Shown: piece after piece, positions 52,557-61,412 of the stretch
Position numbering within the stretch: position 1 is the first letter of the stretch
How the letters are laid out: every line of letters starts with the position of its first letter
Assembly: GCF_965279545.1 (NCBI RefSeq)
Contig: NZ_OZ257250.1
Coordinates: forward strand, 3,286,001-3,350,000
Length of the DNA stretch: 64,000 nucleotides
From: Methylibium sp965279545
GTDB lineage: Bacteria > Pseudomonadota > Gammaproteobacteria > Burkholderiales > Burkholderiaceae_C
Reading direction: 5' to 3'
Made by a program: the position numbers and the translations under genes
The notes under the pieces: generated by a model
The model's database searches: none
Told to the model about the DNA's origin: nothing
The model's input: the letters and a program-made list of their open reading frames with translations, nothing else

Positions 52557-53708
52557 TCATGCGGCGCCCGTCAGCGCAGGCAGCAGCTTTGCGACCGCAT
52601 CCTTTTCGCGGGTGCAGGTGCCGCTGAGCGCAGCCGCCAGCAGACTGCCGTCCGACGCACGGTAGAACGCCCGCATGCCTGCGGCTTCGCGCTCGACGTG
52701 CCATTTGCCGCCGCCTGGCAGCTTGGATGGAAAGAACACCGCCGGACAGGCCGGCGTCTTCAGCACGACCGGCATCGCCGGGTAGACGACTGCCGTGCGC
52801 TCGCCGCTCAGCGTGCGCGCCAGGGCCCGTGCCGCGTGCATGATGGGCATGATGAAGGGCAGCAGCAGGCCCTCCACCTCGGCGCAGTCGCCCAGGGCGT
52901 AGATGTGTTCGTCGTCGGTCTGCAGGTGCCGGTCGACGACGATGCCGCGGTTCACCGCCAGGCCGGCCTGGACGGCCAGCGCGGTGTTCGCCGACAGGCC
53001 GACGGCCGACAACACCGTGTCGGCGTGCAGCGCACACCCGCTCTCCAGGACGATCGCCAGGCCGTCGCCAGCCGCGTCGATCCGCTCGACGCTCTCGGAC
53101 AGGTGCCAGCGGACGCCGGCCGCCGCGAGTCGCGCCTGGAACTCGAGCGCCATCGGCTCCGGCCAGAAGCGCGGCAGTGCCCGCGGCGCGATGTCGATCA
53201 CGTCGACCGCGTGGCCCGCGGCGGCCAGGTCGTTGGCGAACTCGCAGCCGACCAGGCCCGCGCCGAGCAGGGCCACGCGCGGGTGCGTTTCCAGGTGCTG
53301 ACGGAAGCGCCGGTAGTCGCCGAGGTTGTTGACGCTCACCACGCGATCGGCGGCATCGCCCGCCAGCTCGAGGCGGATCGGCCGGCCGCCGACGGCCAGC
53401 ACCAGCCGGTCGTAGGCCAGCACGCGCCCATTCACCTCGACGGTCCGCGCCGCGCGGTCGACGCGCGTCACCGGGTGACCCGCCAGGATCTCGATGCCGT
53501 AGTCGCCGGCGAGCTGTGGCGCGGCGGCGGTGGCCAGCGAGGCCGGCGCCTTCTTCAGCGCGAAGGCATTGGAGAGCATCGGCTTCGAATAGAACGCGCC
53601 GTCGTCTTCCGTGACGACCGTCACCGCCACCTCGCGGTCGAGTTTGCGCAGTTCCCTGGCCACCGAGTAGCCGGCCAGGCCACTTCCGATCACGACGATG
53701 GGGTTCAT
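52557..53708 (-). CDS. NAD(P)H:rubredoxin reductase (FAD-dependent)
   Basis: 383 residues. FAD-binding IVVIGSGLAGYSVARELRK, NAD-binding VALLGAGLVGCEFANDLAAA, and the late FAD motif IYALGDCAEVEG, as in AlkT/RubB rubredoxin reductases. The C-terminal ~70 residues (TPACPAVFFPSKLPGGGKWH) resemble the rubredoxin reductase tail. It should take electrons from NADH to rubredoxin; the only rubredoxin here is across the divergent promoter, next to the Rieske oxygenase. The flavin ring region carries SKPMLSNAF. Confidence 0.88.
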   Translation of the reverse strand: MNPIVVIGSGLAGYSVARELRKLDREVAVTVVTEDDGAFYSKPMLSNAFALKKAPASLATAAAPQLAGDYGIEILAGHPVTRVDRAARTVEVNGRVLAYDRLVLAVGGRPIRLELAGDAADRVVSVNNLGDYRRFRQHLETHPRVALLGAGLVGCEFANDLAAAGHAVDVIDIAPRALPRFWPEPMALEFQARLAAAGVRWHLSESVERIDAAGDGLAIVLESGCALHADTVLSAVGLSANTALAVQAGLAVNRGIVVDRHLQTDDEHIYALGDCAEVEGLLLPFIMPIMHAARALARTLSGERTAVVYPAMPVVLKTPACPAVFFPSKLPGGGKWHVEREAAGMRAFYRASDGSLLAAALSGTCTREKDAVAKLLPALTGAA

Positions 53709-53797
53709 TGCTGGGGTCCGGTTGCGGGAAGGGAGAGCGGGCCGATCACCGGAGGCCCCACCCGGGAGCCATGGCGAGCGGGCCGGCCCGTCGACAC

Positions 53798-54595
53798 TCA
53801 GGCCGGGCTCGCAGCCAGCTCGGCGGTGGCGGGCACGCCCGCGTCACGCGGCGGGCGGTAGCCGAGCCTGGCGGAGACCTGCTGCGCCACGCTGACGACC
53901 GTCGGCGCCAGCAGCTTGAGGTTGCGCGGCTTGAACCGGTCGGCCGGCCCGGAGACGCCGATCGCCGCGCACACATGGCCGCCGGCGTTCCAGATCGGCG
54001 ACGCGATGCCGCACACACCATCCCGCCATTCGCCGCGGTTGACGGCGTAGCCGAGCTGGCGCTGCCTCTCCAGCTCGCTTCTCAGCTCGTTCGGCGTCGT
54101 GATCGTGTAGGGCGTGAAGGGTTTGAGCTCGAGCGAGATCTGGTCGATCAACGCGGCCGGCGCGTAGGCCAGCAGCGCCTTGCCGGTGGCGACACAGTAG
54201 GCCGGCGCCCGACCGCCGACACGCGAGTACGCCCGCACCGGGTGCGGGCTGTCGACCTTGTCGAGGTAGATGACTTCCGCGCCTTCGAGCACGGACAGGT
54301 GAACCGTCTCGCCCGACAGCTGACACAGGCGCTCCATGTACTCGGCCGCCACCGTCTTCAGGTCCAGCCGGCCCACGACTGCCGCGCCGAGCTCCCACAA
54401 CTTCAGCGTCAGCTCGTACTTGCCGCTCTGCTCGAAATTGCGGACGTAGCCGCAGGCGACGAGCGTCTGCAGCAGGCGGTGCGCATTGCTCTTCGTCAAG
54501 CCGAGGTGCTTGGCCAGCTCGGTCACGCCGGACAGATTGGGGTGTGCCGCCAAGGCCTCGATCACTTGCAGGCCCTTCACGAAAGTCGTGTCCAT
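53798..54595 (-). CDS. IclR-family transcriptional regulator
   Basis: 265 residues. N-terminal winged helix (VTELAKHLGLTKSNAHRLLQ) and the IclR effector domain (YMERLCQLSGETVHLSVLEG, YCVATGKALLAYAP, GEWRDGVCGIASPIWNAGGH, AIGVSGPADRF). IclR proteins control aromatic and short-acid catabolism and usually bind their inducer in the C-terminal domain. Divergent from the Rieske operon, with several palindromes between, so it very likely regulates both arms. Effector unknown. Confidence 0.93.
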   Translation of the reverse strand: MDTTFVKGLQVIEALAAHPNLSGVTELAKHLGLTKSNAHRLLQTLVACGYVRNFEQSGKYELTLKLWELGAAVVGRLDLKTVAAEYMERLCQLSGETVHLSVLEGAEVIYLDKVDSPHPVRAYSRVGGRAPAYCVATGKALLAYAPAALIDQISLELKPFTPYTITTPNELRSELERQRQLGYAVNRGEWRDGVCGIASPIWNAGGHVCAAIGVSGPADRFKPRNLKLLAPTVVSVAQQVSARLGYRPPRDAGVPATAELAASPA

Positions 54596-54627
54596 ATTGT
54601 TCTGAATATTGATACTACGTATTGATA
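54594..54627. promoter_or_regulatory. Candidate autoregulatory site at the iclR start
   Basis: ATATT-GTTCTG-AATAT (54594-54609), a perfect 5-bp inverted repeat, overlaps the iclR start codon, followed by a direct repeat TATTGATA (54607-54614 and 54620-54627, 13-bp period). The stretch is far more AT-rich than its surroundings, as for a regulator-bound promoter. Confidence 0.5.
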
Positions 54628-54715
54628 TCTTAGTTGCCGGCGCCCGGAACTGTCAAGGGCGGCACTGTCGCCGGGCAAGGCAGCAACACGGATCGGTCAC
54701 TCCGAGAGTCGATGT

Positions 54716-54739
54716 TTTCATGGACAAATTTCCATGAAA
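54716..54739. promoter_or_regulatory. Palindromic operator candidate in the divergent control region
   Basis: TTTCATGGA (54716-54724), 6 bp, TCCATGAAA (54731-54739): perfect 9-bp inverted repeat. Its core TGGACAAATTTCCA resembles the E. coli IclR box (TGGAAATNATTTCCA). It lies 52 bp upstream of the -35 of the Rieske promoter. Confidence 0.65.
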
Positions 54740-54790
54740 TTCAACGAGCTCGACGATCGGTATGCGCGTTTATCCTGATCCGCTCCGCTG

Positions 54791-54818
54791 TTGACATCAA
54801 ACCGTCGACTGCTAGGAT
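54791..54818 (+). promoter_or_regulatory. Sigma-70 promoter of the Rieske-rubredoxin operon
   Basis: TTGACA (54791-54796), 16-bp spacer, TAGGAT (54813-54818), about 150 bp upstream of the Rieske GTG. The -35 is perfect consensus and the region is AT-rich. The leader between 54840 and 54965 holds no other gene. Confidence 0.7.
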
Positions 54819-54825
54819 TGTCTCA

Positions 54826-54857
54826 GTTTATTGAAACACCGTTCCATTATTTAGAAC
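54826..54857. promoter_or_regulatory. Second operator cluster, just downstream of the promoter
   Basis: GTTT-ATTG-AAAC (54826-54837) and GTTC-N9-GAAC (54841-54857) are perfect small palindromes; together they contain TGAAACACCGTTCCA (54832-54846), a 15-bp, 6-3-6 near-palindrome with one mismatch, like IclR-family boxes. Lying over or after the likely transcript start, it would suit repression. Confidence 0.55.
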
Positions 54858-54965
54858 ATAAGCGATCCGATCTTTGCTCGGACTGTCCCCGAAGCTCGAG
54901 GGCGTGCCGCGACCAACGCGCGGAGATTCCGCCCGAGTTCCTTGCATCCTTCCGTGGAGACCCCT

Positions 54966-56036
54966 GTGAAAGAGACCCTGATCCGAAACCTCTGGTACGT
55001 CGCGGGCGCCAGCGACGAATTCCCCGCCGGCACACTGGTCGGTCAGACCATCGTCGGCCTGCCGTTGGTGCTGTGGCGTCCCAGCGCGGGCGGCGAGGTG
55101 ATCGCCTTCGATGGGCGCTGCTGCCACAAGAGGATGCCGCTCGCCGCGGGCAAGCTGCTCGCCGACGGCACGCTCGAGTGCGCCTATCACGGCCTGTGCT
55201 TCGACGCCGAGGGCAAGTGCGTGAAGGTCCCTTCACAGCCGGGCCGGCCCATCCCGAGCCGGGCGAGGCTGCGGCCTTATCCGATCGTCGAGCAGGACGG
55301 CATGGTGTGGATCTGGATGGGCGACGACGCCAGCCCGTCGCTGCGCCCGCCGCGCATCCCGGAGCTCGCCAGCATCGAGTGGGAGACCGTCCGCGTGCAG
55401 AACGCCGAGGTGCCCACGAACTACCTGCTGCTGATCGAGAACCTGCTCGACATCAGCCACTTCTATCCGCTGCACGACGGCAACATCGGCGACATCGCCA
55501 ACAGCGAGATCCCGGTCGAGTTCATTCACGATCCGGTCCAGGGCAACCGCTCGGTCACGTCGGTGCGCAAGGCCGAGTCCTACCGGCACCCACCCTACCT
55601 CGAGGATTTCTTCGGCTACCAGCTGGTCGACCGGCACCACACGCACAGCATGATCTCGCCGGCCGCCATCCGCGTGGACCTGCGCTGCGCGCCGCCCGGG
55701 CGGCTGCAGACGGACGACGAGCGCGGCTACATCCTCACGCACCTCATCACGCCGATCGACGAGCGGCACCACCGCTGGCGCGTCATCGCCGCCTGCCGTG
55801 CCGGCCACAAGTGGCCGACCGACCCGAGCGTCTCGACGGTGGCGCGCGTGGCCGAGCAGTTCCCCGGCGTCATCGCCCAGGACCTGTGGGCCCTGACGGA
55901 ACAGCAGAAGATGATCGACCTGTCCGATGTGCACTACCTCGGCGAGATGCACCTGCGCTCGGACACCGGAATCCTCAAGGCCCGCGAGATCGTCCGCGAG
56001 ATGGTGGCCGCCGAGTCGCCGGCGGTCGCCGCATGA
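54966..56036 (+). CDS. Rieske non-haem iron oxygenase, VanA/TsaM-like
   Basis: 356 residues from GTG 54966 (GGAGA 5 bp upstream). Rieske 2Fe-2S motif: Cys52-x-His54 in GRCCHKRMPLA and Cys72-x2-His75 in ECAYHGLCF. Mononuclear iron site: Asn159-x2-Asp162-x2-His165-x4-His170 in ENLLDISHFYPLHD. Length and order fit the VanA-type monooxygenases (vanillate demethylase, toluenesulfonate TsaM, sulfobenzoate PsbA). No 2Fe-2S reductase like VanB is nearby; instead rubredoxin overlaps its stop. The substrate is unknown; a C-S or C-O/C-N cleaving role is inferred. Confidence 0.9.
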   Translation: MKETLIRNLWYVAGASDEFPAGTLVGQTIVGLPLVLWRPSAGGEVIAFDGRCCHKRMPLAAGKLLADGTLECAYHGLCFDAEGKCVKVPSQPGRPIPSRARLRPYPIVEQDGMVWIWMGDDASPSLRPPRIPELASIEWETVRVQNAEVPTNYLLLIENLLDISHFYPLHDGNIGDIANSEIPVEFIHDPVQGNRSVTSVRKAESYRHPPYLEDFFGYQLVDRHHTHSMISPAAIRVDLRCAPPGRLQTDDERGYILTHLITPIDERHHRWRVIAACRAGHKWPTDPSVSTVARVAEQFPGVIAQDLWALTEQQKMIDLSDVHYLGEMHLRSDTGILKAREIVREMVAAESPAVAA

Positions 56037-56206
56037 GCCTTCGGAAATGGCGCTGCGTGCTGTGCGGCTTCATCTACGACGAGGCTGTCGGACTTCCCGA
56101 TGAAGGCATTGCACCGGGCACCGCCTGGGCCGACGTGCCCGACAGCTGGAGCTGCCCCGACTGCGGGGCCGGCAAGGACGAGTTCGAGATGGTTCCCGTT
56201 GAGTGA
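56033..56206 (+). CDS. Rubredoxin
   Basis: 57 residues. Two Cys pairs, Cys8-x2-Cys11 (WRCVLCGFIYD) and Cys41-x2-Cys44 (WSCPDCGAGKDEFEMV), with AWADVPDSWSCPDC, textbook rubredoxin. It starts in the ATGA overlap with the Rieske gene, so the two are made together. Electron carrier between the rubredoxin reductase at 52557-53708 and most likely the Rieske oxygenase. Possible small hairpins follow at 56216-56255. Confidence 0.94.
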   Translation: MSLRKWRCVLCGFIYDEAVGLPDEGIAPGTAWADVPDSWSCPDCGAGKDEFEMVPVE

Positions 56207-56330
56207 TCGAGGCGCCGCGCATGCGGCGTCAAGCGGTCGGCCGAGGCGGCCGATCAATGGCTGACATCGTTGCACCGGGCCGACAGAGCCCGGGCAGGTC
56301 TGTCGGTGGTTTTCCCGAAAGGAGATCGAG

Positions 56331-57686
56331 GTGACAAACAAGCGACCCATCGAGTTCGACGCGACCCCCGACGCCACACGCCGGGGGCTGGTGCTTTCCG
56401 CCGCAGCCGCGACCGGTCTGAGTCTGCTGCCCGGCGCCGTGCGCGACGCGCAGGCGCAGGGCTTCCCGCCGCTCGGCAATTTTCCCGCCGGGACGGACGG
56501 CAGCTCGGTGTTCATCGGTGTGTCGGTACCGCTGACCGGCGCTTATTCGGCCGAAGGCAAGGACCAGCAGCTCGGCTTCGAGCTGGCGTTCGAGCACCTC
56601 AACGCAGGCAAGCTGGTCGGCAAGATTCCCGAGCTCAAGGGCAAGGGCGTGCTGGGCAAGACCATCACCTTCGGCGTGATCGACGACGAGAGCAAGGCGG
56701 AATCGGCGATCCAGGGCCAGACCCGCTTCATCCGCAACAACAAAGCGATCCTGATGACCGGCTGCTACAGCAGCGCGGTGACGGTCGCGCTGGGCAAGCT
56801 GGCGCAGCGCGAGAAGGTGCTCTACATGGCCGGCCCGGCGGGCTCGGACGACGTGACCGGCAAGGACTGCCAGCGCTACAGCTTCCGCTCGCAGCCGAGC
56901 ACGACGATGGCCTCGCGCGCGCTGGCGCCGGTGCTGGCCGAGCGGCTGGGCAAGGGCAAGAAGGTCGCCTACCTGGTGCCCGACTACACCTTCGGCCACA
57001 CGCAGTTCGAATCGATGGCCCGGCTGACCGAGCCGATGGGCTGGAAGACGGTGTCCAAGCAGGTCTGCCCGATCGGCACCGCCGACTTCAGCACCTACCT
57101 GCTCAACATCGCCAACAGCGGCGCCGACGTGTTCGTGAACTGCACGGTCGGCAACGACTGCTCGGTGTCGATCAAGCAGGCCCAGAACTTCGGCGTCATG
57201 AAGAACGCGGCGCTGGTGGTGCCGACGCTGCAGCCCTTCCTGGCGCAGCAGCTCGGCCCGGAGGTGACGCAGGGCATCCTCGGCGTGATGGACTTCTGGT
57301 GGTCGCTGGCCGAGAGCAACGAGCTCGCGAAGCTGTTCGTCGACGACTTCCAGGCCAAGCACAAGTACAAGCCCTACTGGCCGGCGCACATCGCCTACTC
57401 GCAGATGATGATCTGGGCCGTGGCGGTGGAGCGCGCGAAGACCTTCTATCCGCCGGAGGTCATCAAGGCGCTCGAGTCGAAGCTGCCGATCAAGTCCTCG
57501 CTGGGCGACGTGATGTACCGCCCTGAGGATCACCAGCTGGTCCGCCCGGTCCCGGTGATGCGCGGCAAGAAGCCCTCCGAGATGAAGTCCAAGGACGATT
57601 ACTACGAGGTGCTCAAGATGATCCCCGGCGCCGACGCCGTGACGCCGCTCGACCAGGGCACCTGCAAGATGGGCGAACTCACCTGA
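56331..57686 (+). CDS. ABC transporter substrate-binding protein, branched-chain type
   Basis: 451 residues from GTG 56331 (AAAGGAGA upstream). Twin-arginine-like signal (ATRRGLVLSAAAATGLSLLP, cut near AQA). Periplasmic-binding type I body: IGVSVPLTGAYSAEGKDQQL, TGCYSSAVTVALGKLAQREK, VAYLVPDYTFGHTQFESM. The HAAT family carries amino acids, urea, aromatic acids and amides. It precedes its permease genes by 169 bp. Ligand presumably the substrate of the Rieske pathway. Confidence 0.9.
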   Translation: MTNKRPIEFDATPDATRRGLVLSAAAATGLSLLPGAVRDAQAQGFPPLGNFPAGTDGSSVFIGVSVPLTGAYSAEGKDQQLGFELAFEHLNAGKLVGKIPELKGKGVLGKTITFGVIDDESKAESAIQGQTRFIRNNKAILMTGCYSSAVTVALGKLAQREKVLYMAGPAGSDDVTGKDCQRYSFRSQPSTTMASRALAPVLAERLGKGKKVAYLVPDYTFGHTQFESMARLTEPMGWKTVSKQVCPIGTADFSTYLLNIANSGADVFVNCTVGNDCSVSIKQAQNFGVMKNAALVVPTLQPFLAQQLGPEVTQGILGVMDFWWSLAESNELAKLFVDDFQAKHKYKPYWPAHIAYSQMMIWAVAVERAKTFYPPEVIKALESKLPIKSSLGDVMYRPEDHQLVRPVPVMRGKKPSEMKSKDDYYEVLKMIPGADAVTPLDQGTCKMGELT

Positions 57687-57855
57687 CGCTCGCCCACGCG
57701 GCCCGTACTCCGCCGCCCTGCCCGCCGCCCGGGCCACCCGTTCCGGGCGAACCCGATCTCCGCAGGCGGGTCGCGCCGTCTCAGCGAGGGCGGCCCGGTC
57801 CGCCCGATTCGATCCGCCCGCCGCCGCCTTGCGCAGCGGGTCCATGGAGGCCTTC

Positions 57856-58731
57856 ATGCCACCGCTTGCTCTAGTGATATCGCAGATGTTTCACGGCCTG
57901 GTCCTCGGCGGCATGCTCGCGCTCGTCGGCTGCGGACTGACCATCATCCTCGGCACCCTCGGCCTGGTGAACTTCGCGCATGGTGCGTTCTTCGCCGTCG
58001 GCGCCTATGCAGGCTGGCTCGCCTACGAATGGACGGGGTCGTATTTCGCCGCGCTGGCGATCGGCGCGGTCGCCACCTGCGCCATCGGCTTCGTCATCGA
58101 ACGCGGGCTGATCAGCCGCTTCTACCAGCGCCCCCACGAAGACCAGATCCTGCTGACCTTCGGTCTCGGCATCGTGATGGTCGAAGCGCTGCGTGCGAGT
58201 TTCGGCGGCATGGGCCGCGCCATGCCCGCACCGGAGTGGGCCGCCGGCGCCGTCTCCATCGGCCCGGTCGTCTACCCCGAATACCGATTGGTGGTGTTCG
58301 GACTCGCCGCGCTGTCGCTGCTGGTGTTCTATGTCCTGCTGTACCACTCGCGGCTGGGACTGATCGTGCGCGCGGCGATCGAGGACACGTTGATGGTGCG
58401 CATCCTCGGCCTGCGAGCCTCGCAGATTCGGGCCGTCGTCTTCGCGCTGGGCGTGCTCGCCGTCGGGCTCGCCGGCGTCGCGATGGCGCCGATCGTCTCG
58501 ATCAACCCCGATGTCGGCGCGCGCTTCATGGTGCAGTCCTTCGTGGTGGTCGTGATCGGCGGTCTGGGCTCCTTCCCCGGCGCCATCGTCGGCGGCTTCA
58601 TTGCCGGGCAGATCCAGACATTCACCGCGATCTTCGAAGCGGCCTACAGCGACGTGGCGCTGTTCACGACGATGGTGGTCATCCTGGCGGTTCGCCCGCG
58701 CGGCCTGCTCGGCGTGGAGGGGCGCAAATGA
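57856..58731 (+). CDS. livH: ABC permease LivH type
   Basis: 291 residues from ATG 57856 (GGAGG 5 bp upstream; ATG 57844 lacks a site). About eight helices; LVNFAHGAFFAVGAYAG, EDTLMVRILGLRASQIRAVV and FVVVVIGGLGSFPGAIVGGF are the LivH signatures. First permease of the importer. Its stop overlaps the next start (ATGA). Confidence 0.92.
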   Translation: MPPLALVISQMFHGLVLGGMLALVGCGLTIILGTLGLVNFAHGAFFAVGAYAGWLAYEWTGSYFAALAIGAVATCAIGFVIERGLISRFYQRPHEDQILLTFGLGIVMVEALRASFGGMGRAMPAPEWAAGAVSIGPVVYPEYRLVVFGLAALSLLVFYVLLYHSRLGLIVRAAIEDTLMVRILGLRASQIRAVVFALGVLAVGLAGVAMAPIVSINPDVGARFMVQSFVVVVIGGLGSFPGAIVGGFIAGQIQTFTAIFEAAYSDVALFTTMVVILAVRPRGLLGVEGRK

Positions 58732-60626
58732 CGGCGCAACAACTCGCGGCCCGCGCCGGTGGCATGCGCCGGCTGGCGGTGTCTCTGCCGATGGAAGGCT
58801 GGATCGTCCTGGCGCTCGCGCTGATGCCCTTCGTGCTGCTCGCCGGCGGCGGCTCCGTCGACACCGCGATCCGCATCCTGCTGTGGGGCATCTTCGGCCT
58901 GGGCTTCGACATCCTGTTCGGCTACGCCGGCATGCTGTCGTTCGGCCAGGCCGCCTTCTTCGGCACCGGCAGCTTCGTCACCGCCTACCTGCTCGTCAGC
59001 GGCGCCGTCACGAATTTCGCGCTCGCGATCGGCGCGGGCGTCCTGGCTTCGATGGCCTTCAGCGTGCTGGTGGGATTGGTCGCCCTGAGGCGCATCGGGA
59101 TTTATTTCTCGATGATCACCTTCGCGATCGGCGAGTTGTGCTTCTTCATCCAGCACTCGGTGTTGGCACGCTGGACCGGCGGCGACAACGGCCTGCCGGG
59201 CGTGCCTCATCCGACCTGGCGCGTTGGCGACCGGCTGTACGAGATGACCTCGGGCTGGGGCATGTACGTGGTGATCGCGACGCTGTTCGTCGCCACCTTC
59301 TGGTTCGCACGGCGCGTGGTCGCCTCGCCGTTCGGCCGCGTGCTGAACGCAACGCGGATCAATCCGGAGCGCACGCTCGCCGTCGGTCACGACATCGAGC
59401 GCTACAAGATGGCCGCCTTTGTCGTGGCGGCGGCCTATGCCGGCCTGGCCGGCACGCTGATGGGCATCTTCCAGAGCTACGTCGGACCTGACGCCTTCGC
59501 GCTCGACACCTCGGGCCAGGTGGTGATGCAGACCGTCGTCGGCGGCGTGCGCACGCTGATCGGGCCGCTGGTCGGCGCGGCGGTGTGGATCTACCTGCGC
59601 GACATCCTGCAGCAGATCCCCGGCATCGGCGGCATGTGGAAACTGATCCTCGGCGCGCTGTTCATCCTGGCCGTCACGACGATGCGGCGCGGCATCGTCG
59701 GCGAGATCCAGCATGTCTTCTACAAGCGCCGGCTGGCGGCCGCGACCGCGGCGGCGCTTGCGACCGAGAAGCTCGCTGCCTTCGCACCGGCCCCGCCGCC
59801 GGCCGACTTCTTCGCCGCGGCTTCGCGCACGGCCACGGCATTGCCGCGCGCAGCCGCCTCGGACGACGGCGTGCCGGCCATCGAGGCCCGCCACATCCGC
59901 AAGCAGTTCGGCGGCCTGGTGGCGCTGGAGGACGTGTGCCTGTCGGTGCGCGAGGGCGAGATCATGGGCCTGATCGGCCCGAACGGCGCGGGCAAGAGCA
60001 CGCTGTTCCGCATCCTCACCGGCGAGATGCCGGCCACCAGCGGCGAGGTGCACTTCCGCGGCCGCAACATCACCGGCGTGGGCGTGCGCGAGGCCTGCGC
60101 GATGGGCATCAGCAAGAGCTACCAGATCGTGCAGGTCTACCCCGAGCTCAGCCTGCGCGAGAACCTGCTGGTGCCGCTGCTGGCGCGCCAGCGCGGCGCG
60201 TTCCGCTTCGACGTGATGGCTTCGGTCAAGCACGACGGCAAGTTGATGAAGGACGCCGACCGGCTGCTGGCGATGATGGGCCTGTCCGACCGCCTGGGCG
60301 GGCCGGTCTCCGACCTGTCCTACGGCGAGAAGCGCCGGCTGGAGATCGGCATCGCGCTGGCCACCCAACCCGACGTGCTGCTGCTCGACGAGCCGCTGGC
60401 CGGCCTGAGCCCCGAGGAGCGCGTGCAGGTGGTTCGCGTCATCAAGGCGGCCAGCGCCGGCCGCACCACGCTGGTGGTCGAGCACGACATGGATGCGCTG
60501 TTCGGCCTGGCCGACCGCATCGCGGTGCTGCACATGGGTCGCAACCTGGCCGTCGGGCCGCCGGCGGAGATCCGCGAGAACCCGATCGTGCACACCGCCT
60601 ACATGGGAGCCAGCGATGAGACCTGA
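58728..60626 (+). CDS. Fused ABC permease-ATPase (LivM-LivG)
   Basis: 632 residues. Residues about 1-340 are a LivM-type permease (GFDILFGYAGMLSFGQAAFF, VGLVALRRIGIYFSMITFAI, VVGGVRTLIGPLVGAAVWIY). A ~45-residue Ala/Pro linker (about 345-388) follows, then a LivG ATPase: Walker A LIGPNGAGKSTLFRILTG, signature SDLSYGEKRRLEIG, Walker B VLLLDEPLAGLSPEE, His switch VVEHDMDALF. Normally separate proteins; here one chain. Confidence 0.92.
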   Translation: MTAQQLAARAGGMRRLAVSLPMEGWIVLALALMPFVLLAGGGSVDTAIRILLWGIFGLGFDILFGYAGMLSFGQAAFFGTGSFVTAYLLVSGAVTNFALAIGAGVLASMAFSVLVGLVALRRIGIYFSMITFAIGELCFFIQHSVLARWTGGDNGLPGVPHPTWRVGDRLYEMTSGWGMYVVIATLFVATFWFARRVVASPFGRVLNATRINPERTLAVGHDIERYKMAAFVVAAAYAGLAGTLMGIFQSYVGPDAFALDTSGQVVMQTVVGGVRTLIGPLVGAAVWIYLRDILQQIPGIGGMWKLILGALFILAVTTMRRGIVGEIQHVFYKRRLAAATAAALATEKLAAFAPAPPPADFFAAASRTATALPRAAASDDGVPAIEARHIRKQFGGLVALEDVCLSVREGEIMGLIGPNGAGKSTLFRILTGEMPATSGEVHFRGRNITGVGVREACAMGISKSYQIVQVYPELSLRENLLVPLLARQRGAFRFDVMASVKHDGKLMKDADRLLAMMGLSDRLGGPVSDLSYGEKRRLEIGIALATQPDVLLLDEPLAGLSPEERVQVVRVIKAASAGRTTLVVEHDMDALFGLADRIAVLHMGRNLAVGPPAEIRENPIVHTAYMGASDET

Positions 60627-61320
60627 CCTGCTCTCGCTGCGCGACGTCAACTCCTGCTACGGAGAGTCGCACGTCCTGCACAACATCAACCTGCGCGTCG
60701 CCGAAGGCGAGGTGGTCGCGCTGCTCGGCCGCAACGGCTCGGGCAAGACGACCACGCTGAAAACCGTCATGGGCCTGCTGGCGCCGAAGTCCGGCGTCAT
60801 CGAGTATGCCGGTCGCACGCTGCGCGACGCCTCACCGGAAGGACGGGCGCGCGCCGGCATCCAGCTGGTGCCGGAAGACCGCCGCGTGTTCGCCGGCCTG
60901 ACGGTGGAAGAGAACCTGACCCTCGCCGCGATGGGCTGCGCCAAGCCCCTTGCCATCCCGGCGATGTACGAAGTGTTCCCGCGCCTGGGCGAGCGCAAGA
61001 AGTCGCACGGCCGGCACCTGTCGGGCGGCGAGCAGCAGATGCTGTCGATCGCGCGGGCACTGATCCAGGCGCCGCGGCTGCTGATGCTCGACGAGCCCTT
61101 CGAGGGCCTGGCGCCGATCATCGTGAAAGCGCTGATGGACGTCGTCGGCCGGCTGGCCAGGCAGGGGCAGACGATCGTGATCGTCGAGCAGAACGTCAAG
61201 GCCTGCCTGATGTTGTCGGACCGTGTCTACCTGCTCAGCAACGGCCTGGTGGTTCACGAGGGCTCGGCCAAGGCGCTGATGGAGGATCAGGAGACGCAGA
61301 AGCGCCACCTCTCGGTCTAG
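60616..61320 (+). CDS. livF: ABC transporter ATPase LivF type
   Basis: 234 residues. Walker A LLGRNGSGKTTTLKTVMG, Q-loop IQLVPEDRRVFAGLTVEENL, signature GRHLSGGEQQMLSIA, Walker B LLMLDEPFEGLAP, and IVEQNVKACLML. Starts within the end of the fused gene (11-bp overlap). It completes the importer: SBP, LivH, LivM-LivG, LivF. Confidence 0.94.
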   Translation: MRPDLLSLRDVNSCYGESHVLHNINLRVAEGEVVALLGRNGSGKTTTLKTVMGLLAPKSGVIEYAGRTLRDASPEGRARAGIQLVPEDRRVFAGLTVEENLTLAAMGCAKPLAIPAMYEVFPRLGERKKSHGRHLSGGEQQMLSIARALIQAPRLLMLDEPFEGLAPIIVKALMDVVGRLARQGQTIVIVEQNVKACLMLSDRVYLLSNGLVVHEGSAKALMEDQETQKRHLSV

Positions 61321-61412
61321 CGGGCAACGCCTGTCGACCGATCCCGACGGACAGCCGCACCGGACCATCGATTCCGGACCGGCGAAAGATGTTTGATTCT
61401 GTAGGAGCCGCT

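Noticed and set aside
49607..52627. Plus-strand open frame of about 1000 codons
   Set aside because: Mirrors soeA on the opposite strand; no domain or signal seen, while soeA has full motifs.
57687..57855. Possible extra small gene or terminator between SBP and LivH
   Set aside because: Only GC-rich sequence with weak stems and no open frame with a ribosome site.
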